Shown here in pieces: positions 56,250 through 64,000 of a stretch of DNA of 64,000 nt. Positions within the stretch are counted from its first letter, which is position 1; each line of letters starts with the position of its first letter. Origin of the DNA: Castanea sativa. Taxonomy: Eukaryota > Streptophyta > Magnoliopsida > Fagales > Fagaceae. Where the stretch lies: the NCBI RefSeq assembly GCF_040712315.1, contig NC_134017.1, positions 15,344,001-15,408,000 on the forward strand. Reading direction: 5' to 3'. The notes beneath the pieces were generated by a model. That model saw only the letters and a program-made list of their open reading frames with translations. It ran no database searches and was not told the DNA's origin. The position numbers and the translations under genes are program-made.

Positions 56250-56510
56250 TTTCTCAAGCTCGATAGTTTCTTGACAGATCCTCGATAGATTCTTATCTAT
56301 TGAGACCTTCTTTCTTCTTGTCTCGACAGAAGTTATCGCAATCTTGATCCATCGAGATTTCTGGACTTTGTCTCAATAGCTTCTCGACAGATTCTTGATC
56401 CATCGAGAAACTTTCTATCTAGCCGATACATCCTTGATAGCTTCTTGATCCATCGAGGTTGGCTTCTGCTCGATAGCAGCTCAACAGCTTCTCGATCTGT
56501 CGAGATCCTC
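56250..56510. repeat. Degenerate repeat of TCGATAG...CATCGAG units
   Basis: At least six imperfect units with the pattern CTCGA(T/C)AG(C/A)TTCTTGATCCATCGAG, each able to fold back on itself. Related units are also in the LTRs (52495-52570, 57440-57515) and the solo LTR (17760-17850). Confidence 0.7.
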
Positions 56511-56880
56511 TTGCATGCATTGTTTTTCACATGTTTTACATCTTTCTATTATCTTGTCATCCATAGCATCGTGTTTTATTACATTCATGCATTTATATGG
56601 ATTCCTTTTGTCCCTTTAATCATCTTTGACCATCATTATGTTTATCGGGTGAAGTTTTATAGCTTCTTGTACCCTTTGTCAATCATGACAAAAAGGGGGA
56701 GAAAATATGGTTTCGTTTTAAAGATTCTACATGTTAAGGGGAGAAATACATGCCTTTGTAAGGGGGAGTTGTGTTTCATCTTATTAGGGGGGGTGCTTAC
56801 CTCGTTGTTGTTTTAGAAGCTTTTTTTAGCTTCTTGTACACCGGTCTTTTGATCATTTTTACATACATTGTGCTTATCAT

Positions 56881-56883
<3 letters not shown>

Positions 56884-56928
<45 letters not shown>
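56884..56928. repeat. (TA)n microsatellite
   Basis: About 22 TA units within the copia 3' region. Confidence 0.95.
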
Positions 56929-56932
<4 letters not shown>

Positions 56933-57243
56933 TATGTCTTCTTCACCTACCTCTACATGTGTTGTTTCTTTTCTTTCTTTATACACATGTTTCTTTATGT
57001 ACACAATACTTATTTCTGTTTCACACATGATGCCTTGATGAGTTTTGTTTAAGTGTTTCAGAAAGACAATTTGTGCAAGTCTATCATGCCATGAACTCTC
57101 TTCTTGCAAAATTTTTCAAGAGTTTATGTTAAGGTTAGATTTATTTGTAATACAATAAGTGGTTATCAATTTAATGATTTAAGACTTCTCTCATAATTCA
57201 TTTGTTAGTTGTGGTTTTGTCACAGATTGCCAAAGGGAGAGAT

Positions 57244-58181
57244 TGTTAGGACATATGTGGAAATTGTTTAGAGACATATGTTATGTAAATTGGTCAATCC
57301 TTTGACAAAATACACTTTACTTGTAATTGGGTAGATCTAGGATGGGATTAATACTTAAAGAAACATGTTGTTCAAGCAAGTATCAAAGCCATGAAGATTG
57401 CACCGATAAACAAGTGAAGAAAAACCGTTCATTAAAGCTGGATAAAAGCTCGATAGATAATCTATCGAGATTTAATGAAGCTCGACAAAATATCTATCGA
57501 GATCTACGAAATCAAAATTTCCAGATCTGATTTTTGGCCCATGCTGACATGTATATGTAGGACATATATAAGGCTTATTTTAGAGGGGTGTCACAATAAG
57601 AGAATACACAAGAGAACATATGCAAAAATTGACCGAGTGTCTTATACTCTCTGTAAGAAGCTACCGCGTCATTTACGCCTTAGGGTTTTGTAACCAAGTG
57701 CTTCTTGATCTTCATTGTTGATAAAGTGAAGAACTTTGCAGCCAACATTTTCTTAAAGTTGGTGGAGTTAGTCACGTACTGGGATCCGTGCATCATTGGT
57801 TAGTCACGTACTGAGATTTGTGCAAAAGGGTGGCGTTTATATATTGAAAAGTTTAGAGGTTCTGAAGCGGGAGAAAGTTTCTGCTGTAAGTTCATCTATG
57901 GGGATTGTAGAGTCTAGGGACAAAAGTTTTGTACTAGATCTAAAATTTCTCTTTCTTATTTTGAATTGCTTTTTAGGAAGGTTTCCCCCTAGGTTTTTTA
58001 ATGTGAAACTAGTTTGTTTCATTGGTTTTCCTGAGTCATCATATCTTGTCTCATTTACTATTCCATTGTGCATGATATTGATATTAGTTTGTTTTAACAA
58101 GGTTTGTTCATAATAAATCTAATTAACAACTTGAGTTTAATACTTGTTAATTCTATAAACTAGGGTCTAAATTTCCCAACA
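57244..58181 (+). repeat. 3' LTR of the gag-only copia
   Basis: Starts TGTTAGGACATATG after the purine tract, ends TTTCCCAACA; 938 bp against 981 bp for the 5' LTR. Confidence 0.9.
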
Positions 58182-58186
58182 ACAGG

Positions 58187-58564
58187 GACCCTAGTATTCA
58201 GGTAATATCTCGCCTCCTTATGATTCTAGCAACTATATACCCAATTTACATCATGATGGGTGAGTTTTACACCCATTTTTTCGTTTAGTGCATCTACACT
58301 ACCTAATATCCTAAACATGTTGGGGGCATACTGAGTGGGATAAAGTCTAAAAGCACACAAAAAAATCCCTAGTTACTCTACCTGTGGGAATTCTCATTCC
58401 CCCTCTATAAACAACATTGGAATTACTATAGCCTCGGATGGTCTTCTCTCATACCACTCTCCTAAATGGCAGTGTTCTGTGTTGACACCACCAAGAATCC
58501 TATACCATTTCTTAAACTTTTCCTTGTGCTCAAGGGTATCAACTAAGCTAAAGAACCTATCCAT
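58187..58564 (-). pseudogene. N-terminal part of the old gypsy antisense gene
   Basis: From ATG at 58564 the minus strand reads MDRFFSLVDTLEHKEKFKKW then HLGEWYERRPSEAIVIPMLF, a stop or two, and a segment LCAFRLYPTQYAPNMFRILG followed by NEKMGVKLTHHDVNW. The latter resembles the 'putative gypsy type transposon' family (Transposase_28, PF04195), known from antisense ORFs of plant retroelements. It is interrupted at 58182 by the copia element and resumes at 52293. At least two in-frame stops. Confidence 0.6.
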
Positions 58565-58734
58565 TTTTAAGAAAAGTAAGAAAGAAAAGAGATCTTGATT
58601 CTAATAAAAATAAGAATCACGAGATAGTTATAAAGAAACAGAAGAAAAGGGGCTCATCGGGCGAGTTATTTGAAAGGGGGATTGATTTTTTCTTTGCTAA
58701 AGGTAAAAATGGGGAAAAGTCACCCCCATCCCCT

Positions 58735-58743
58735 CCTTTTATA
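58735..58743 (-). promoter_or_regulatory. TATA box of the old gypsy antisense gene
   Basis: Minus strand CTATAAAAGGAGG, about 170 bp upstream of the antisense ATG at 58564. It resembles the box at 38381-38390 in the young element. Confidence 0.6.
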
Positions 58744-59017
58744 GGGGCCAAGAAAGGAGCGGCAATTTTCCCGCTCCTTTAATTTAAAGAATAAGGATTG
58801 TAGGATCATGATCTTACCGTAGAACGTGGGGAGCAGGGAGCTGTCCACAACATTTACTGTTGCATCGTGGATTCCGAAGCGTCAGGATCGTGTTTAAGCC
58901 AGTTGAAAAGATAGCCCTACATGGGAACACATCAGGAGTGTGCCAAAATGCCTCCCCATGATTACCAAAACCATCCTTCCTTAAAAAGAACGAGAAGTGA
59001 GGTTTTAGGGGGGCTAT
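58744..59017. other. Old gypsy region before the 3' LTR
   Basis: Non-coding; ends with the polypurine tract TTTTAGGGGGGCTAT at 59003-59017. Likely upstream region of the antisense promoter. Confidence 0.6.
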
Positions 59018-60002
59018 TGTATGAGGACAAGAATCTGGATATATGGATAGATGGGACAAGGCCAATGTTTGGAGAGTAGACCTCAAAAAGCATTGACAAT
59101 AAGACCTCAAGAACATATGAACAACCCACCACAAGTACAGGGAGACTATAACACCCGAGGACCCCAAGGATACTAACATGTCCTCAAGGGGTCGAAGACC
59201 AATGCTAAGGGCCGTCAGGCACAAACTAAGGAAGAGAAGGAGGATTTGTTGTCAAGCTAGGAAGAGAAGAAGACAAATAAAGTATCCATCACCTCCACAT
59301 TCAATGCTTTAAACCCACTTAGCTAGCCGCATTAATGAGAAAATGACCCATGTATTGTGTTAACACAACTTATAGCCTAGTGTAGAAGCCTTCTAGTAAG
59401 GCCCTGATGAGACAAGTATTAAGGGAAATGAACCCTGACCCTCCAAATGGAGGGCTAAGATACAACTTAGGTGACTATGGGTCTGTTTGGGATTTGCTTA
59501 TTTTGCTGAAACTGAAAACTTTCTGCTGAAAATATTGTAGATAAAGGTAAAAGTTAGCTGAAATAATACAGTGGGACCTATGAATAGTACCAAAAATTGC
59601 AATGGAGCCCATGAATAGTAGCAAAAATAGGCTGAATAGTAGAAAAAAAAGGCTAAATAGTAAAATAAGCTGGCTTTTTAAGCTGGAGCCAAACACACAC
59701 TATATAAGGCAAAGAAGCCTCTGTGGGAGAGGGGGAGAGAAAAAAATCACCATTGTAACCTGAGAACAATTGTAATCACTATCTTGGACCAAACTCAAGG
59801 AGCATAATACAAGCCTTCCAAGGCTATCTTTAAAATATTCAAACAAGTATTCTTAATGTTAATTTTTCCAATTTCAACTAGTACTTTTCATCTAAACAGG
59901 GGTTTTCAAGGTTGATAGGCATCCAACCTCTAAAAATTAATTGTGTGAGCAAAAATAACAACCTTGACCCATTTTTTCTTTGACTTATTTTTGCCTGCCA
60001 CA
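59018..60002 (+). repeat. 3' LTR of the old gypsy
   Basis: Starts TGTATGAGGAC, ends CCTGCCACA. It is 763 bp once the MITE at 59479-59700 is removed, close to the 761 bp of the 5' LTR. Confidence 0.88.
59479..59700. mobile_element. 222-bp MITE in the 3' LTR
   Basis: GGGTCTGTTTGGG ... GAGCCAAACACACAC, imperfect inverted ends, inserted between GTGACTAT and TATATAAGG. The 5' LTR at 43835-43850 has the uninterrupted site GTGACTATATAAGG, proving the insertion. The target duplication is TAT, or up to ACTAT because the right end is ambiguous. Confidence 0.88.
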
Positions 60003-60254
60003 GTAAGTATTAATATTAATATCTACAAAGTCAAATTAGAGAATTTGTGCCAAAAAAAAAAATAGAGACAAAAACATTATCTAATATATTAAAATTTGTA
60101 CTCAAGATCAAACCTAATTTAACCAAATTTATTTAATACTGAGATGCTTTATCCAAACAAACAATAAATTTTAATTATCTAACTTATAAAATCTAATTAT
60201 TAGATAAAAGTAACATGTTTCTTTTTAACCAAAAGAATTTGCAACTCTAAAAAC

Positions 60255-60321
<67 letters not shown>

Positions 60322-60547
60322 TTGGGCACGAAGTAATTAGACTTACCAATTGCTGAATTAAGGAAGGATATTGTCCGTGACACAACAATTCCCCAATAAT
60401 AATTTCCTTTCACTTATGCTTCATTCTTCATGTAATAAAAATTGCAACACTTTTGATATATATTTTCTTTAAAATGATTCAGAATATTAGATTTACATGT
60501 ATATAATTGTAAAGAAATGCGCTTCAAAAGGGGGAAAGTATCACGGA
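60003..60547. other. AT-rich DNA with a (TA)n run
   Basis: A (TA)n run lies at 60259-60317. On the minus strand a short open stretch before a GTAAGT donor at 60349-60344 could be an exon end, but I recognise no protein in it. Confidence 0.5.
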
Positions 60548-61467
60548 CATAGTTGTCAGTATCATATGATACATATCATATTTAAAAAGTTTTGTATCGT
60601 ATTGATGTATTGTAAGTACTCATGAATTGTATGATACAGTATGCGTATCATATGAATCATATCGTATCGTAAAATCGTACGTATCGTATGATACATAGAC
60701 AAATGTTTTAAAATGAGATTTTTTGTTAAAATTTGTACATTTATTTGAATCTAACTAGTTGTTAGATTTTTTTTTAACACAAAATTATTAGGTTACTTAA
60801 TTTGGCATAATAAAATAACATATTCATAAGTTTTTTTCTCCTCTCTTTCTCTTATAACATTTGGACTACATAGTACACATTTACACTTCACTTTAATATT
60901 TGAAAATTTATTTTCTATACTATGAATAAGATATAATTGACAGAATAATTATTTTTTATTTTTATCATTACTGTTATAAGTCCAAGAAACCAAAATTCCA
61001 AGAAGAAATATTTTTTTATAATTATTAAAATAAAAAGAACAAGAAGAGATAATAAATGTTAATGATGATGATGAAGAAAATTTTAATGAAGAAATACGTT
61101 TGCAAAACGATAAACATGATGATAGCATTGACTTAAATGAGGTTTATTAGGCAATATGATGAAAATAAATTATTATTTTTGGGTCATTTGTAATACATTA
61201 TCACATTTGAATTTAAGCAATTTGAATGTGTATGTTATAAACACATGCAAGTTTGATTTATTTAGTTAGCTTGTTAAATATTATTACATAAGTGATGAAT
61301 AAATTAGTCATTATTTGAATATTTTTGAAATTTATAATGAATATACCATTTATATATGTATCTCTATCATTTTTATCAATTTTATTAAGTGTTTGTGTAT
61401 CTTACGATACACGATACAGAAAAATCAAAAATTGATTCACGATACAATTCACGTTTTGACAACTATG
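60548..61467. mobile_element. TIR element with CATAGTTGTCA ends (920 bp)
   Basis: Perfect 11-bp inverted ends, CATAGTTGTCA (60548-60558) and TGACAACTATG (61457-61467). Both sub-ends are full of GTATCGTA/ATCGTATGATAC-type short palindromes. A short plus-strand stretch at 61056-61149 reads NDDDEENFNEEIRLQNDKHD and then DDSIDLNEVY and a stop, which looks like the acidic C-terminal tail of hAT-type transposases. No target duplication was found. Confidence 0.6.
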
Positions 61468-62006
61468 ATCATAGATGAATTGCCAAATTTAATTGTGGAT
61501 CTAAATACTAAATAGTATGCTGTGCTCTAGCAAATCTGATATTCTCAACTATTTCAAAGAACGAAGCACCTAGAATCTCAACTATATCAAAGAATGAGGC
61601 ATTTACATAATTGATGGTCCTAAGCCTAAAAATATATGCAGATTTTCGGATGATTCACAATCCACTAAAGGCAGAGAAAAAAAAAAAAAAAAGCTTATTA
61701 CAATTATTCAACTCTAATTAGGAAATCTACTGTGTATATATATGTTTTTGCAATATAATTAGATTATGATCATTCAGGATAAAAAGTGAAATGAGGGATT
61801 AGAATATTTGTTGTACAATATGACATCAACGAAGGAATAGAAAAATCCAAAATTGTCAAAAATGTCTTCTTCCTCTTCTTCTTTTTTTTTGGGTTTTCTA
61901 CTACCATAACTTTTGTATTACAATTTTTACCATAACTTTTTTTTTCTTTGTAAAAAAGTTTAAATTATGTCATTAATCAAATGTTTAAATTCTAATTTTT
62001 TAGCAT

Positions 62007-62042
<36 letters not shown>

Positions 62043-62596
62043 GTTTATGAATCAAACTACTATGTTTTAAACATGTACGTCAAATTTTGTGCCAATAGTA
62101 TGTACATTTTTTTTAAATGTTAACAAAAAAATATCATATTTTATGACAACATAATTCAATACATATTTTTTGAGAAAGAAAAACATATAAACTTGTTATG
62201 AGAAAGGAATAACTCAACATTACGAATTTTATTTCTTAACACTAAAAAGAAAAATAGAATTATACTTCTTATATTGTCTTTATGACAAACTTTATAGTAG
62301 TTTTAAATATTCTCGTTAATGACAAACCTATCATTTTTTGGCTCATGTATCCCTTAATGTTTCCATTCAGCTTTTGTTTTGTTTAGCTCAAATCAAATAA
62401 ATTTCTGTTAATCTCAAACTTTTAAATACTTTAAAAAAGAAAAAAGTAAGAGAATAATTATTTTTTTTTAAGAAACAAACACACATAAGAAAAAGTGAAA
62501 ATGATTCTAATATAAAGGCATGCCACAACTCAAGAAAGAGAATAATTAGATAAAGGTAGAGTGGGTTAGTTTGAGTAGACTAGATAAAGGAAATAC
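61468..62596. other. AT-rich DNA, no gene recognised
   Basis: Non-coding, with an A-run at 61676-61692 and a (TA)n run at 62009-62036. If the malectin-like exon to the right is part of a gene, this is its next intron or flank; no LRR exon was found here. Confidence 0.55.
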
Positions 62597-62905
62597 CTGG
62601 TAATACTCAAACGCGTTGAGGATGGGAGGAAGGTCAGACCCCGTTGTTGCATTAATAACAAAACTAAAATGGCCTTCGAATATCCGATTGAGACATATGG
62701 ACAGTGGCTTTAAATGGTCAAGCGTTATTGGCTCTGAGGTATAGGTATAGGTTCCCCCATTCACAGAAATAATGAATTCTCTTTTCTTTCCTTGCGTGAC
62801 TTTTACAATTTCAGCAAAGTGAAAGCAAACACACCAGTTTCCAGAGTTATAACTAGGCGGGTCACTATACCTTAAGGAATGATAACCACTAGATGGCCGG
62901 ACAGC
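62597..62905 (-). pseudogene. Malectin-like domain exon of a receptor-like kinase
   Basis: Minus-strand reading from about 62905: GYHSLRYSDPPSYNSGNW, CFHFAEIVKVTQGKKREF, SVNGGTYTYTS, then SFVINATTGSDLPPILNAFE YYQ and a donor CAG|GTATTT at 62596. The pattern FHFAEI...REF...NG and LPPILNAFE is characteristic of the malectin-like extracellular region of LRR receptor kinases. No signal peptide, LRR or kinase exon for it is in the window. Its 3' phase (0) does not fit the phase-1 start of the transmembrane exon at 41945, so it is not simply the missing ectodomain of that kinase. It is probably a gene fragment. Confidence 0.6.
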
Positions 62906-62944
62906 GGGTCACTATAACTTCTTTTTTTTTGTTTTTGAGAAACG

Positions 62945-64000
62945 GTCTAGGGTGTGGTTAGAAGTTTGAAATTTTACGTTGAGTAGGGACTACAAATGAG
63001 AAGGAGAGGTCTGGATCTCAAATTTATTTTACATGCTATATATTATGTTATGTTTTATAATTTTGTAAAAAAAATTATTAACATCTTCAACATTCAAAGA
63101 AGTATTTTATAAATTAATAGATGTATAAACCCCATATTAAGCTTAATAAATGTGCTAATACTAACAAAAATATTACTTTTTTTACCTACCAAAATTAAAA
63201 GCAAAGTGTAAAAGGAAAAATGAACTATCATGGCTTAATCTCCTAAGCATAGTGGATTCCCCCCTAAAAAAAATATCCTAAGCATATTGTAAAAAATGTG
63301 AATTTATTTGACATTTTGGTTAAGTAATGATAGAAACACATCATTTTAGTTTACTTTTAAAATATTTTAAGTGATTGGAGTTGAGAGTCAATACAAGATT
63401 GTGAACTATGAACCATTATAATAAATAAATAAATAAAAGATCTTTAGTAATTTTAAGTGATTGGAGTTGAGAGTCTAGACTTTGAAGAGGTAATTTGACA
63501 TCATAAAATATTTCACAAATGTTAAGGTCATTAAGTTTTTAATGATAGATAATAAAGTAACATTAGTAATAGGTCTAAATAAGGAGCAATAAAAACTTGC
63601 AAATTTAACTGTTGTAAAAATTTTGTGTCTACAACATTATTCTATAATCACCTATCAGGCCATCACCATTATAAAATGGCCACCTAGCTAAGCCACATAG
63701 CTAATGAAGCCTTATCTATATTGGCTTCTTTTTCTTGGGAACTAATTTCAAAAGCAAGAAATGTGACGCAGAACATAAAGTGTAGAAAAAATGGGTTAGT
63801 ATTTTTTCTAGATAAAAGCAAAGAGATGTTTTGAATCCACAAATATAAACTCTCCAATTTACTAAAAATAAAGAAAATTTCAATTTTATGGAGAGTGAAT
63901 CATTTTTGTTTTACAGCCTATTTAGAAGCTTCAAAACTTAAAACAAAATCATTTAACAAATTCAATTCTTGTGGTACCACGAAAACTTTGCTTTAAGGGA
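62945..64000. repeat. Segmental duplication, right copy
   Basis: Aligns in order with 11560-15530. It lacks both MITE-bearing pieces of the left copy and has its own 25-bp internal repeat (TTTTAAGTGATTGGAGTTGAG at about 63361 and 63454). The match continues to the window edge, so the duplication is longer than seen. Confidence 0.85.

Larger units (their letters stand above)
55182..57243 (+). other. Non-coding body of the gag-only copia
   Basis: About 2 kb with no pol coding sequence. It includes an AAAAAGGGGGAGA purine tract at 56680-56692, a run of TCGATAG/CATCGAG-type units at 56250-56510, and a (TA)n run at 56884-56928. It appears to be the joined 3' part of the element after loss of pol. 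Confidence 0.6.
52294..58181 (+). mobile_element. Gag-only (non-autonomous) copia-type element
   Basis: LTRs at 52294-53274 (981 bp) and 57244-58181 (938 bp), both starting TGTTAGGA and ending CAACA. Flanks GCAGG (52289) and ACAGG (58182) fit a 5-bp duplication with one change. The primer site TGGTATCGAAGCAGG (53278) resembles the usual tRNA-Met site. The only coding sequence is gag-like (53343-55181); no protease, integrase, RT or RNase H was found. A polypurine tract AAAGGGAGAGAT precedes the 3' LTR. It is inserted in the antisense gene of the old gypsy. Confidence 0.88.
43336..60002 (+). mobile_element. Old, decayed Tat-type gypsy element with nested insertions
   Basis: LTRs at 43336-44141 and 59018-60002 (763 bp without its MITE) are clearly related but differ at roughly a tenth of the positions in the first 240 bp, mostly transitions. 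Target duplication ATAAG (43331) and GTAAG (60003) has one mismatch. The interior holds gag remnant, protease, RT, two RNase H and integrase pieces, all with many stops, then a six-fold 76-bp repeat, a broken antisense gene, and the polypurine tract GGGGGG at 59008. Nested inside are a solo LTR (45966-47032), a gag-only copia (52294-58181) and a MITE (59479-59700). Confidence 0.9.

Noticed and set aside
58814..59224. 136-codon minus-strand frame
   Set aside because: It crosses the polypurine tract and the 3' LTR start of the old gypsy; no matching frame in the 5' LTR.
62597..62905. Malectin-like exon as the ectodomain of the split receptor kinase
   Set aside because: Family mismatch and incompatible intron phase with the exon at 41945.

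Overview
The window is nuclear DNA of a flowering plant, almost certainly a woody or long-lived eudicot. It is AT-rich. Protein-coding sequence is dominated by Ty1/copia and Ty3/gypsy (Tat-lineage) retroelements, MITEs and Helitron ends are common, and the only host-type genes are fragments of receptor-like kinases with plant GT-AG introns. I cannot name the species. No prokaryotic, viral or organellar genes, tRNA or rRNA genes, or CRISPR arrays were seen.

Layout. 1-5926: a decayed copia element on the minus strand, cut off by the left window edge and carrying a 776-bp hAT-type MITE in its RNase H domain. 5927-24293: gene-poor DNA with MITEs, three Helitron-type 3' ends, two clean solo LTRs (17563-18531 and 21844-22853), an LTR-like repeat and a segment duplicated at 62945-64000. 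24294-41945: a minus-strand G-type-lectin-class (SRK/CES101-like) receptor kinase gene. A young 14,945-bp Tat-lineage gypsy element (25509-40453) sits inside its ATP-binding-loop exon, flanked by a perfect CATAT duplication. 43336-60002: an older, strongly decayed Tat gypsy element containing a solo LTR (45966-47032), a gag-only copia element (52294-58181) and a 222-bp MITE in its 3' LTR (59479-59700). 60003-64000: a TIR element with a possible transposase tail, a malectin-like receptor exon, and the second copy of the duplicated segment.

The most interesting content is the cargo of the two gypsy elements. Each carries, between pol and the 3' LTR, a gene on the opposite strand with its own TATA box, canonical introns and a C-terminal coiled-coil region. 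In the young element this gene is intact. It is predicted to give about 1005 residues from three coding exons, with an N-terminal plant-mobile-domain-like region. In the old element the antisense gene is broken but its N-terminal part resembles the 'putative gypsy type transposon' family. The young element's gag-pol frame is interrupted by only two nonsense codons, both around the start of integrase, and its two 852-bp LTRs differ at about seven positions by eye. It is therefore recent, and its insertion is what split the receptor kinase.

The nesting gives a relative history: old gypsy, then gag-only copia, solo LTR and MITE inside it; separately, a recent gypsy insertion in the kinase gene. 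All domain names are assigned by reading motifs, not by database search.
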